Shown: positions 35,487 to 43,783 of the stretch, piece after piece
Numbering within the stretch: position 1 is the first letter of the stretch
Layout of the letters: the number at the start of each line of letters is the position of its first letter
NCBI GenBank assembly: GCA_018971105.1
Contig: JAGWVB010000004.1
Coordinates: 1-58,380 of the forward strand
DNA length: 58,380 bases
Source of the DNA: Burkholderiales bacterium
GTDB lineage: Bacteria; Pseudomonadota; Gammaproteobacteria; Burkholderiales; Burkholderiaceae_C
Direction: 5' to 3'
Translations under genes and position numbers: made by a program
The notes under the pieces: generated by a model
The model's input: the letters and a program-made list of their open reading frames with translations, nothing else
The model's database searches: none
Told to the model about the DNA's origin: nothing

Positions 35487-36394
35487 CGGCGGCGCACGAG
35501 GTCGTCGAAGACGGCCACCGCGTCGTCGAGCCGGCTGTAGCTGAAGTCGTAGCAATCGCAGTCGTCGACGAGGTCGGCCAGGGCATGGAAGCCGGCGCGG
35601 CCCGTGACGCCGGAGTTGAAGGCGTTGCGGGCGAGTTGCTGCATCGCGTCGGCCTTGGCGCGCGGCAGCAGCGACGGTTCGGCCGCGGCGACATAGCGCG
35701 GGAACACGACCCAGCGCGGGCGCGCGGTCTCGCCGACCCGCGCCACGGCGTCGCTGGGCGCGCGCATATGCGCCACCGTGCCCTTGGCCGTCGCATGCGC
35801 GGCGACGCTGAAGACCGCCGACGGGATGTAGGCCTGGATGATCTCGATCGAGCGGTTCTTCAGGCTCACCGGCCGCGCCAGCCCATGCAGGCGGTGGTCG
35901 TCGAGCGCGACCAGCGCCAGCTCGTCGGACAGCAGTCGCCAGCCGCGACCGACGAGGGCGGCGCACAGCGTGCTCTTGCCCGAGCCGGGCGGCGCCGGCA
36001 GGATCGCGGCACAGCCCTCGCGCTCGATCGCCGCCGCGTGCAGGCACAGGAACTGGTGCGAATGCGCGCCGATGCACCAGTTGAGCGACCATTCGACGAG
36101 CGGCATCGCGTGGCTCACCGGCATCGGCTCGTAGACCCGGCGATGGTCGTGGCGGAACAGCACCTGGGGCCGCACCCAGCGCCGAACGCCGCGCGGGCGC
36201 GAGATGTCGACCGCGTAGTCGCAGAAATCGTCGGCATCGACGACCGGATATTCGGCGTACAGCAGGCACAGGCCGTCGCGCACTGCCGCCACGTCGCTGC
36301 GCACGCGCAATTGGAAAGGGCCGGTGCGCAGGCCCAGCCCCTGACTCCGCAACCGATCCGAAACGTCGTCCGCCGCCAGTTGCCCGAGGATCAT
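35483..36394 (-). CDS. HprK-related kinase A
   Basis: A 303-residue P-loop kinase resembling the C-terminal domain of HPr kinase/phosphorylase but outside the sugar-phosphotransferase context (TIGR04352-like). The P-loop APPGSGKS spans about residues 134-141 (Lys140). LHAAAIER precedes it, and LLSDELALV supplies a likely catalytic Asp. The full-length HprK N-terminal domain is replaced by about 110 unrelated residues. It overlaps both neighbours by 4 bases (ATGA), a rigid three-gene cassette. It probably phosphorylates a Ser of a peptide or protein presented by the PqqD-like partner (inference). Confidence 0.85.
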   Translation of the reverse strand: MILGQLAADDVSDRLRSQGLGLRTGPFQLRVRSDVAAVRDGLCLLYAEYPVVDADDFCDYAVDISRPRGVRRWVRPQVLFRHDHRRVYEPMPVSHAMPLVEWSLNWCIGAHSHQFLCLHAAAIEREGCAAILPAPPGSGKSTLCAALVGRGWRLLSDELALVALDDHRLHGLARPVSLKNRSIEIIQAYIPSAVFSVAAHATAKGTVAHMRAPSDAVARVGETARPRWVVFPRYVAAAEPSLLPRAKADAMQQLARNAFNSGVTGRAGFHALADLVDDCDCYDFSYSRLDDAVAVFDDLVRRR

Positions 36395-36672
36395 GCGGCG
36401 ATTATCGGTACCAGCCACCCCTGGGCGCGGAACTTGTCGACGATCTCGCCGATCTCGCGCGCCAGCGCCGCATCGTCGGCGGCGTCGAGATCCGCGGCCA
36501 GCATCTGCTGCACGGCCTCCACGCTGGTCGGGCCGCCCTCGAAACAGGCCATCACCGCGGCCGAGAGCGGGTCGAACTGGTAGCGCGCGCCCGAGCGGGC
36601 CTCGAAAGCGACCGAGTCCTCGCCCCAGTCGCGCCAGTGCAGTTCGATCTCGGTGCTCTGGCGCAGCAGCAT
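36391..36672 (-). CDS. PqqD-like peptide chaperone of the HprK-A cassette
   Basis: A 93-residue PqqD-type winged-helix protein (TIGR04353-like). PqqD folds act as RiPP recognition elements that bind leader peptides and hand them to modifying enzymes. Typical features are the N-terminal beta region (IELHWRDWGEDSVAFEARSGARYQFDPLSAAVMACFEGG) and the terminal GWLVPII strand. It overlaps the kinase start by 4 bases and follows the secreted-protein gene by 26 bases. No short precursor peptide is obvious nearby. Confidence 0.8.
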   Translation of the reverse strand: MLLRQSTEIELHWRDWGEDSVAFEARSGARYQFDPLSAAVMACFEGGPTSVEAVQQMLAADLDAADDAALAREIGEIVDKFRAQGWLVPIIAA

Positions 36673-36698
36673 CGACTCGCAGGCCGCGCTGGGACGCG

Positions 36699-37304
36699 CT
36701 AGGCGCCCGACTCCATGTAGTTCGTGAAGAACGAGAGCGCGGCGCTGCTCTTGGCGACGTAGTAGGCCTTGACGGCGCTGGGCAGGTACGGGAAGGTGTT
36801 GGGGACGTTGTTCTGGGTGAGCCTGGCGTTGCACAGCGCGGTGAGCCAATGGTATTCCGCCGTCGACGCATAGGTCGCCGTGAGCAGCTGGCTGCAAAGC
36901 AGGTTCAGCAGGCAACCGGTGGCGCCGAACTGGACGCCCTTGGAGTCGTAGCCCGAGGTCACGCCGAACATGCTGGCGAACGTGTCCGTCGACGCATAGA
37001 CGTTCGTCGCGAGCGTGAAATAGGTGCCGGCCTGGCCGAACTTCTGCGAAGCCGGGGTCGTGGACAGGATGACCGAGGCGACCGCGGACACCGAGGCGTT
37101 GACGTTCGTGCCGGCCGTCTTGTTCTTGCACCAGGGCCGGATGCTGGCGCTGGCCAGGGCGCTCAGCGGCGTGGCCGCGACGCCCGCCACCGCCGAAGCG
37201 CCGGCGATGCGCCGCAGGATCGCGCGGCGGCGTGCGATCGAGTCGCCGGGGACCGGCCCGGCGGCCATCGGCGGGACATCGAGGTGAGGCTTGCAATCTT
37301 CCAT
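36699..37304 (-). CDS. Secreted protein of unknown function, Tat-like signal
   Basis: A 201-residue protein I do not recognise. The N-terminus holds ARRRAILRRIAG followed by a hydrophobic Ala/Val stretch and SALASA, which looks like a twin-arginine signal (cleavage near residue 52). The mature part is rich in Ala, Ser, Thr, Asn and aromatics, with five or so cysteines (for example TGCLLNLLC). ATG 37302-37304 was chosen; a TTG two codons upstream is also open. It is first in the transcription unit with the PqqD-like protein, kinase and nucleotidyltransferase, making it the prime candidate for their substrate. Confidence 0.7.
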   Translation of the reverse strand: MEDCKPHLDVPPMAAGPVPGDSIARRRAILRRIAGASAVAGVAATPLSALASASIRPWCKNKTAGTNVNASVSAVASVILSTTPASQKFGQAGTYFTLATNVYASTDTFASMFGVTSGYDSKGVQFGATGCLLNLLCSQLLTATYASTAEYHWLTALCNARLTQNNVPNTFPYLPSAVKAYYVAKSSAALSFFTNYMESGA

Positions 37305-37492
37305 TTTCAAGAACCTGGTTCGCCGGCGGCGCGAGCCTGCCTGTCGGTTGACAGCCGTCCAGGCACGAACATTGCTGGAGGCCGCATTGCAAATATCGTC
37401 TCACGCCGCCCGAGGCCGATCAAGCGCACATTTGGCGTTTGGCGGCCCAACCCCCGCGAATGAGGGCATGTCACACCGCAGTCGCGCGGGGC
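37305..37492 (-). promoter_or_regulatory. Leader of the HprK-A cassette
   Basis: A 188-bp region upstream of the secreted-protein gene should hold the cassette promoter. It includes a weak GG-N10-GC element in a TTGGGCC context, too degenerate to call, and a CTGTC-AACC-GACAG hairpin. Two tiny open frames are judged spurious. Confidence 0.3.
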
Positions 37493-38500
37493 CTACACGC
37501 GGTAGTAGCCGCGGTACCAGTCGACAAAGCGGCCCACGCCCGTCCGTACGTCGGTTGCCGGCGTGAATCCGACCCAGTCGCGCAGCGCGTCGACATCCGC
37601 GTAAGTCGCGGGGACGTCGCCGTCCTGCAGCGGCAGCAGGTTCATCTGCGCCTTGCGGCCGAGCGCGTCCTCGATGCAGCCGATGTAGTCCAGCAGCTGC
37701 ACCGGGTCGTGGTTGCCGATGTTGAAGACGCGGAACGGCACGTTGCTCGTGCCCGGGTCGGGCTGCTCGGGGCGGTAATCGGGATGCGGCGCCGCGGCGC
37801 GGTCGAGGACGCGGATCACGCCCTCGACGATGTCGTCGACGAAGGTGAAGTCGCGCTGCATGCGGCCATGGTTGAAGACGTCGATCGGCCGCCCCTCGAG
37901 GATGGCCTTGGTGAACAGGAACAGCGCCATGTCGGGGCGGCCCCAGGGTCCGTAGACGGTGAAGAAGCGCAGCCCCGTCGTCGGCAGGCCGAACAGGTGG
38001 CTGTAGGTATGCGCCATCAGCTCGTTGGCCTTCTTCGTCGCCGCGTACATGCTCACCGGATGGTCGACGCTGTCGTGTTCGGAGAAGGGCATGCGGGTGT
38101 TGCCGCCATAGACGCTCGAGCTCGAGGCATAGACCAGGTGCTGGACCCGGCTGTGGCGGCAGCCCTCGAGCACGTTCATGAAACCGACGATGTTGCTGTC
38201 GATGTAGGCGTGCGGATTGACGAGCGAATAGCGCACGCCGGCCTGCGCCGCGAGGTGGATCACGCGGTCGAAGCGCTCGGCGGCGAACAGCGCCTCCATG
38301 CCGGGGCGGTCGGCGACATCGAGCTCGACGAAGCGGAAGCGCTCGTGCGGCGTCAGCCGCGCCAGGCGGTCGCGCTTGAGCCGCACGTCGTAGTAGTCGT
38401 TGAGATTGTCGAGACCGACGACCTCGTCGCCGCGCGCGAGCAGGCGCAGCGAGGTGGTCATGCCGATGAAGCCGGCGGCGCCGGTGAGCAGGATTTTCAT
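37493..38500 (-). CDS. NAD-dependent UDP-sugar epimerase (UDP-glucuronate 4-epimerase-like)
   Basis: A 335-residue extended SDR. The Rossmann motif GAAGFIG follows the start [16 protein letters not shown] supplies the catalytic Ser, and [10 protein letters not shown] the Tyr/Lys pair. Length and motifs ([33 protein letters not shown]) fit UDP-glucuronate 4-epimerase (CapI/LpsL-like), giving UDP-galacturonate for the EPS. ATG 38498-38500 was chosen as the start because MKILLTG is canonical. Confidence 0.9.
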   Translation of the reverse strand: MKILLTGAAGFIGMTTSLRLLARGDEVVGLDNLNDYYDVRLKRDRLARLTPHERFRFVELDVADRPGMEALFAAERFDRVIHLAAQAGVRYSLVNPHAYIDSNIVGFMNVLEGCRHSRVQHLVYASSSSVYGGNTRMPFSEHDSVDHPVSMYAATKKANELMAHTYSHLFGLPTTGLRFFTVYGPWGRPDMALFLFTKAILEGRPIDVFNHGRMQRDFTFVDDIVEGVIRVLDRAAAPHPDYRPEQPDPGTSNVPFRVFNIGNHDPVQLLDYIGCIEDALGRKAQMNLLPLQDGDVPATYADVDALRDWVGFTPATDVRTGVGRFVDWYRGYYRV

Positions 38501-38609
38501 GGGGCGGGGGGCGGCGCGGAGCACGCGGTCAATCGACTTTCGATTCTGGCATGCGCTGCGCGCGCGGCCACCCCGCGGCGGGCGTCAAGAGTTCACGCCG
38601 CGGCCGCGA

Positions 38610-39209
38610 TCACAGGATCTGCAGCGCCGTCTCGGCCGCCAGGCGCGGCCCGCGCGGGTGGTTGCCGCCGGCGTCGCCGTAGCCCAGGTTGACGAGGAAG
38701 TTGGCCTTCCAGCGCCCGTCCGGGAAGAACTCGGCGTTGACCTTGGCGGCATCGAAGCCGCTCATCGGCCCGCAGTCCAGGCCGAGCAGGCGCGCCGCGA
38801 CGATCAGGTAGGCGCCCTGGAGCGAGCTGTTGCGGAACGCGGTGGCCTCGGCCAGCGCCGGGTTGCCGTCGAACATCGCCCGCGTCGGCATGGCCGGGAA
38901 CATGGCGTCGATGTATTCCTGGAAGCGCGTGTCCATGGCGACGATCGCGCACACCGGCGCTGCCATCGTCTTGTCGACGTTGCCGGGCGAGAGCGCCGGC
39001 TTCAGGCGCTGCTTGGCCGCCTCGCTGCGCAGGAAGACATAGCGCCCGGGCTGCGAATTGAGCGAGGTCGGCCCCCACTTGAGCAGCTCGTAGAGCTGGT
39101 GCAGCGTGGCGTCGCTGACGGCATCGGGCTTGAACTTGTTGACGGTGCGGGCGTGGGTGAAGACCTGTTGGAGGGCGGCGTCGCTGGCTACGGACATGGG
39201 GGTCGGCAT
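38610..39209 (-). CDS. Nitroreductase-family, RutE/HadB-like reductase
   Basis: A 199-residue FMN-dependent nitroreductase-fold protein most like malonic semialdehyde reductase RutE. It shows ARTVNKF, ELLKWGPTSLNSQPGRYVF and LIVAARLLGLDCGPMSGFD. The family reduces small carbonyls or nitro groups with NAD(P)H. The ATG at 39207-39209 has AGGA nine bases upstream; an ATG at 39197 is an alternative. It is a monocistronic leftward gene unrelated to the neighbouring EPS functions. Confidence 0.88.
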   Translation of the reverse strand: MPTPMSVASDAALQQVFTHARTVNKFKPDAVSDATLHQLYELLKWGPTSLNSQPGRYVFLRSEAAKQRLKPALSPGNVDKTMAAPVCAIVAMDTRFQEYIDAMFPAMPTRAMFDGNPALAEATAFRNSSLQGAYLIVAARLLGLDCGPMSGFDAAKVNAEFFPDGRWKANFLVNLGYGDAGGNHPRGPRLAAETALQIL

Positions 39210-39420
39210 GGGGGTCGATCCTGATGGTTGGGGGTGGGGAGACGGGTCGCGGCCGCCTGGCCTGCAGGGGCTGCACCGGCCGCGTGACCCGATGTTGCCT
39301 CACATCGGCGCCCGTCGGCCGCCGCGCGCCTGCAACCGCGCATGACCGAAGCGCCGGGCAAGCGACAGGGTGCGACGACGGGTCGACGATCGAGCAACAG
39401 TCGGCGGGCATGATGCGGCC

Positions 39421-39669
39421 ATGGATCTGCTCTCGACCGCGCAAAGCCTGGGTTTCCAACTGCCCAGCCCGGCCTACATCATCGGCTCCATCCTGTTCGG
39501 CCTGATCGGGATGTGGGCCTTCGCCATCGGCAAGCGCCGCCAGCAGCCGCGCCTGCGCTGGAGCGGTGTGGCGCTGATGTTCTACCCCTACGTGATCGGC
39601 GGCACGCTGATGCTCTACGTCGTCGGCGCCGCGCTCTGCGGCGCCGTCTGGTACTGGTGGGACGAGTAG
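39421..39669 (+). CDS. Small inner-membrane protein
   Basis: An 82-residue protein with two predicted membrane helices (IIGSILFGLIGMWAFAIG and VALMFYPYVIGGTLMLYVVGAAL) separated by a basic KRRQQPRLRW loop. ATG 39421 was chosen since the membrane protein begins there (MDLLSTAQ); an upstream ATG would add 17 polar residues. I assign no function. Confidence 0.75.
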   Translation: MDLLSTAQSLGFQLPSPAYIIGSILFGLIGMWAFAIGKRRQQPRLRWSGVALMFYPYVIGGTLMLYVVGAALCGAVWYWWDE

Positions 39670-39748
39670 CGGCGCGCGCGCGGCGGCGACACCGGCAGGG
39701 CCTGCGCGCGCCAGCGCCGGCGCCCGCGCCGCGCCGCCGCCGCGTCGT

Positions 39749-40660
39749 CTACGCCGCGCCGGCCCGGACCTTCCGGTCCTCGATCATCAGGCGCTCGATC
39801 AGCGCGTCCTTGGCCGCCCATTGCGCATCGACCCAGGCCGTGAGCCGGCGCCGGTAGGCGCGGTCCATGATCGGATCGCCGCCGACCAGGTCGGCCGGTA
39901 TCGGCACCCGGTCGACCCGCACGTGGACGGTGCCGACGCGGCCGCACAGCAGGTCGCCGAAGGTCGGCGTGCCGCCCGGGTAGACGATGGTGACGTCGAG
40001 CATCGAGTCGAACCGGTCGCCCATCGTCGCCAGCGCGATGCCGAGGCCGCCGACTTTGGGCTTGAGCAGGTGGCGGTAGGGGCTGCCCTGCTCGTCGCGC
40101 TTGGCTTCGCTGTAGCGCGTGCCCTCGAGGAAGTTGATGACCGAGGTCGGCACGCGCTTGAACTTCTCGCAGGCCTCGCGCGCCGCCGTCAGGTCGCTGC
40201 GCTGGGCGCCGGCGCCCTTGCCGCGCTTCATGAACGGGAAGTCCAGCGCCCACCAGGCCCAGCCGATCACCGGCACCCAGATCAGCTCCTGCTTGAGGAA
40301 GAACTTGAGGAACGGCACGCGGCCATGCAGCACGCGCTGCAGCACGACGATGTCGACCCAGCTGCGGTGGTTGCTCGACACCAGGTACCAGGCGTCCTCG
40401 CGCAGGCCGGCGACGCCCTCGACGCCCTGGACATCCCAGGGCGCGGGGCCGGCGGCGTCGATCCAGGCGTTGTTGATCGCGACCCAGGTCGAGGCGAGCG
40501 CGATCAGCACGCGGTCGCAGGCCCGGCGCACGGGAACGGCGCGGATCGCGAACTTGACGGCCGCCGCCGGCACCATGGCCAAGGTCAGCAGCAAGGTATT
40601 CAGCGCCAGCACGGTGCCGGTGCAGACGCCGCGCAGGGCCGGTGGAAGTCGGGAGATCAT
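39749..40660 (-). CDS. 1-acyl-glycerol-3-phosphate-type acyltransferase (YihG-like)
   Basis: A 303-residue PlsC-family acyltransferase. It has an N-terminal membrane helix (LNTLLLTLAMVPAAAVKF), the HX4D motif NHRSWVD, and the substrate motif FLEGTRYSE. The YihG/YihC branch acylates lysophosphatidate or related lipids at the inner membrane. ATG 40658-40660 gives the compact MISRLPPALRG start. It is divergent from the VIT-family transporter gene. Confidence 0.88.
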   Translation of the reverse strand: MISRLPPALRGVCTGTVLALNTLLLTLAMVPAAAVKFAIRAVPVRRACDRVLIALASTWVAINNAWIDAAGPAPWDVQGVEGVAGLREDAWYLVSSNHRSWVDIVVLQRVLHGRVPFLKFFLKQELIWVPVIGWAWWALDFPFMKRGKGAGAQRSDLTAAREACEKFKRVPTSVINFLEGTRYSEAKRDEQGSPYRHLLKPKVGGLGIALATMGDRFDSMLDVTIVYPGGTPTFGDLLCGRVGTVHVRVDRVPIPADLVGGDPIMDRAYRRRLTAWVDAQWAAKDALIERLMIEDRKVRAGAA

Positions 40661-40757
40661 CGAATCGCAGGCAGCGGGCCGGAAGCGGCCCAGGGCGCGA
40701 TTCTGGCGCAGCCCCGGGTCGCCGCCGTGACGCGGACCCTGGGCGAGAATGCGCCCC

Positions 40758-41462
40758 ATGAGAATCGCGTTCGGGCGCCATGCCGAGGGACATCGCAACG
40801 ACCGCGTCGGCTGGCTGCGCGCGGCCGTGCTGGGCGCCAACGACGGCATCGTCTCCACCGCCAGCCTCGTCGTCGGCGTCGCCGCCGCGCGGGCCAGCGC
40901 ATCCACGCTCCTCGTCACCGGCGTCGCCGGACTCGTCGCCGGGGCGATGGCGATGGCCGCGGGCGAATATGTCTCGGTCCACAGCCAGGCCGACACCGAG
41001 GCCGCCGACCTCGCGCGCGAACGCGCCGAGCTCGAGCTCGACCCGGCCGCCGAGGAGCGCGAGCTGGAGTCGATCTACATCGGCCGCGGCCTCACGCCCG
41101 AGCTCGCGCAGCAGGTCGCGGCCCAGCTCAGCGCGCACGATGCGCTCGGCGCCCATGCGCGCGACGAACTCGGCATCAGCCGGCAGACGAGCGCGCGGCC
41201 GGTGCAGGCGGCGCTGGCCTCGGCCGCGAGCTTCGCCGTCGGCGCCGCGTTGCCGCTGGCGGTGCTGGCGGCCGCGCGCGGGCGCCAGGTCGAACTCTGG
41301 GTCGGCGCCAGCGCCGCGCTCTTCCTGGCGCTGCTGGGCATGGTGGCGGCGCGCACCGGCGGCGCGAGCATGGCGGTCGGTGCGGCGCGCGTCACCTTCT
41401 GGGGCGTGCTGGCGATGGCGGTGACGGCGGGCGTGGGCGCCGCGTTCGGCGCCGCGGCCTGA
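40758..41462 (+). CDS. VIT1/CCC1-family Fe/Mn transporter
   Basis: A 234-residue membrane protein of the vacuolar iron transporter family. Helix 1 motif GWLRAAVLGANDGIVSTASLVVGVAAA and helix 2 AGAMAMAAGEYVSVHSQ hold the conserved metal-site Asp, Met and Glu. The middle is a Glu-rich cytoplasmic region, followed by three more helices. ATG 40758 or 40749 can start it. It probably exports or sequesters Fe2+/Mn2+. Confidence 0.92.
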   Translation: MRIAFGRHAEGHRNDRVGWLRAAVLGANDGIVSTASLVVGVAAARASASTLLVTGVAGLVAGAMAMAAGEYVSVHSQADTEAADLARERAELELDPAAEERELESIYIGRGLTPELAQQVAAQLSAHDALGAHARDELGISRQTSARPVQAALASAASFAVGAALPLAVLAAARGRQVELWVGASAALFLALLGMVAARTGGASMAVGAARVTFWGVLAMAVTAGVGAAFGAAA

Positions 41463-41478
41463 GCCGCGCGCGCCGGCC

Positions 41479-42384
41479 ATGCATTTCGACCTCACCGACC
41501 TGCGGCTGATGGTCCACATCGCCGAGGCCGACAGCCTGACGCGCGGCGCCGCCGCCGCCCACCTCTCGCTGCCGGCGGCGAGCACGCGCATCAAGCACCT
41601 CGAAGCCAGCCTGGGCCTGCGCCTGTTCTACCGCAACCGCCAGGGCGTGACGCTGACGACGCCGGGCCAGGATTTCGTGCGCCACGCGCGGCTCGTGCTG
41701 GCGCAGATCGAGAATCTCGCGGGCGAGATGCAGGAATACGCCAAGGGCGTCAAGGGCCATCTGCGCGTCTACGCCAACACCACCGCGCTGGGCGAATTCC
41801 TGCCGCCGGTGCTGCACCGCTACCTGCTCGATCATCCGGACGTCAGCATCGACCTGCGCGAACGCCTCAGCGACGACATCGTGCGCGCCGTCGCCGAGGG
41901 CCAGACCGACATCGGCATCGTCGCCGGCCATGTGCGCACCGAGTCGCTCGAGGTCATCCCCTACCGCAGCGACCGGCTCGTGCTCGTCGTGCCGGCCGGC
42001 CATGCGCTGGCCGATGCCGCCGCGGTCGCGTTCGAGGACACGCTGCACCTCGACCATATCGGGCTGCACGAGGCGAGCGCGATCCACGCCTTCCTGCGCC
42101 AGGCCAGTGCCGGGCTGCACCGCGCGCTGCGCCTGCGCATCCAGGTCGGCAATTTCGAGGCCGCCTGCCGCATGGTCGACGCCGGGGTCGGCGTCGGCGT
42201 GATGCCCGAATCGGCAGCACGCCGCCATGCCCGGACGCTGGCGATCCGCATCGTCGCGCTCAGCGACGCCTGGTCGCTGCGCGCGCTGCAGATCTGCCTG
42301 CGCCGGCTCGACGCCCTGCCCGGCTTCGCGCGCGACCTCGTCGAATTGCTCGTCGCCGATGCCCGGGCCCCTTCCCGGCCGTGA
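41479..42384 (+). CDS. LysR-family transcriptional regulator
   Basis: A 301-residue LTTR. The N-terminal winged helix-turn-helix is in LRLMVHIAEADSLTRGAAAAHLSLPAASTRIKHLE. The effector domain begins GHLRVYANTTALGEFLPPVL. It lies 16 bases after the transporter and converges on the MmgE/PrpD gene, so it is not in the usual divergent position to a target. It may regulate the CoA cluster at 42415-47385 (inference). Confidence 0.92.
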   Translation: MHFDLTDLRLMVHIAEADSLTRGAAAAHLSLPAASTRIKHLEASLGLRLFYRNRQGVTLTTPGQDFVRHARLVLAQIENLAGEMQEYAKGVKGHLRVYANTTALGEFLPPVLHRYLLDHPDVSIDLRERLSDDIVRAVAEGQTDIGIVAGHVRTESLEVIPYRSDRLVLVVPAGHALADAAAVAFEDTLHLDHIGLHEASAIHAFLRQASAGLHRALRLRIQVGNFEAACRMVDAGVGVGVMPESAARRHARTLAIRIVALSDAWSLRALQICLRRLDALPGFARDLVELLVADARAPSRP

Positions 42385-42414
42385 CCGCGCCCCTGCCGCC
42401 GCGGCAACGGCCGC

Positions 42415-43764
42415 TCAGAGCAGCGCGCCGATGCGCGGCGCATCGGCGATGGCCCAGACGCGCGCGATGAGTTCGCGCATCTCGGACTCGCCCGCGCCGC
42501 CGCGATACGCGGCCAGGCGCATCGCCTTGTCCTCGATCTCGGTGCGCGTGAGCGTGTTGCCGGGGTCGCCCCTGGGCTCGTCGACGCGCGCGGCGAGGCG
42601 CCGGCCGGCGACGGTCTCGACCTCGACCTTGCCGATCCAGCGCGCCGGGTAGGCGGCGTCGACCTCGGGGTCGAGCCGCATCGCCACGCGCGCCGCGAAC
42701 CCGCGCACGGCGGCGGCGTCGAACTCGCGGTCGAACTCGGCCAGCCCGGCGCGGCCGTGCAGCGCCACCAGCGCCAGCACGGTGCCGATCGAGAACTTCG
42801 ACTGGTGCACCGTGCGCGGGTCGACGACCGGGCCGAGGACGTCGATCGCGCCCTGGTGCACGAGGGCCGTGACGCGGGCGATGTCGGCCGCGGCGAGCGA
42901 CTCGCGCCGCATCAGCGCCAGCAGCGCGTCGGCCGCCGGATGCGTGTGGCGGCAGGAGGCATGGAACTTGAACGAGGTCTCGGCCGTGGCCCAGCGCGAG
43001 CCGAGGCCGTCGACGAGCCGTGCCGGGTCGGCGTCGCTCGACATGCCGGCGGCCAGCCCGCGCTCGCCGTCGAAGATGCGCGCGGCGCCGGTGAAACCGT
43101 CGGCGGCGAGGTAAGCGGCCGTGAGACCGGCCGTGGCCGCATGCGCCGTGTGCAGCGGCTTGGAATCGGCGCCGTCGCGCAGGAATTCCCACAGCCCCGC
43201 CGACTGCGTGCCGGCGGAACCGAAGGCCTGCAGCATCTGCGCCGGCGTCAGCCGCAGCAGATGCCCGGCCGCGGCCGCCGCCGCCAGCGTGCCGGCCGTG
43301 CCGGTGGTGTGGAAGACGCGGTAATGCGAGCGGCCGAGGAACGCGCCGACACGGATGCCGACCTCGTAGCCGGCGACCGCAGCCGCCAGCAACTCGCGCC
43401 CCGAACGGCCGAGCGCCTGGGCCGTGGCCAGCGCCGCCGGGAACACGACGGCGGCCGGATGGAACACCGAGCCGTTGTGGACGTCGTCCTGCTCGGCCAC
43501 ATGCGACGACGCGGCATTGATCGCCGCCGCGACGAGCGGGCTGCTGCCGCGGCGGTGGATCAGGATCTCGGACGGACCGTCGGCCGGCCCCTGGCCGGCC
43601 CAGTAGCGGGCGATCGATTCGACCGGCCGCTCGCCCTTGCCGGCCAGCGCCGAGCCGAGCCAGTCGAGCAGCAGGTCCTCGCTGCGGCGCGCCACCGGCG
43701 CCGGGATGTCGCCGTAGCGCAGCGCGGCGGCGAATTCGGCGAGCGCCATTCCGGGGTGGGTCAT
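42415..43764 (-). CDS. MmgE/PrpD family protein
   Basis: A 449-residue member of the MmgE/PrpD family (2-methylcitrate dehydratase, cis-aconitate decarboxylase). Motifs include LDWLGSALAG, EQDDVHNGSVFHPAAVVFPAAL and FKFHASCRHTHPAADAL. The homologues dehydrate or decarboxylate tricarboxylic acids; the present substrate is not readable. GAGG lies 6 bases before the ATG. It is downstream of the CaiB gene in the same direction (19-base gap). Confidence 0.88.
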   Translation of the reverse strand: MTHPGMALAEFAAALRYGDIPAPVARRSEDLLLDWLGSALAGKGERPVESIARYWAGQGPADGPSEILIHRRGSSPLVAAAINAASSHVAEQDDVHNGSVFHPAAVVFPAALATAQALGRSGRELLAAAVAGYEVGIRVGAFLGRSHYRVFHTTGTAGTLAAAAAAGHLLRLTPAQMLQAFGSAGTQSAGLWEFLRDGADSKPLHTAHAATAGLTAAYLAADGFTGAARIFDGERGLAAGMSSDADPARLVDGLGSRWATAETSFKFHASCRHTHPAADALLALMRRESLAAADIARVTALVHQGAIDVLGPVVDPRTVHQSKFSIGTVLALVALHGRAGLAEFDREFDAAAVRGFAARVAMRLDPEVDAAYPARWIGKVEVETVAGRRLAARVDEPRGDPGNTLTRTEIEDKAMRLAAYRGGAGESEMRELIARVWAIADAPRIGALL

Positions 43765-43783
43765 CTCGAGCCTCGATGTCGAT

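Noticed and set aside
36699-37304. Secreted protein considered as another PEP-CTERM substrate
   Set aside because: Its C-terminus (FFTNYMESGA) has no PEP motif, hydrophobic helix or basic end.
37311-37440. Two open frames of 22-26 codons as possible precursor peptides for the PqqD-like protein
   Set aside because: No ribosome site, no leader/core character, and one ends only at the next gene's start. Considered chance.
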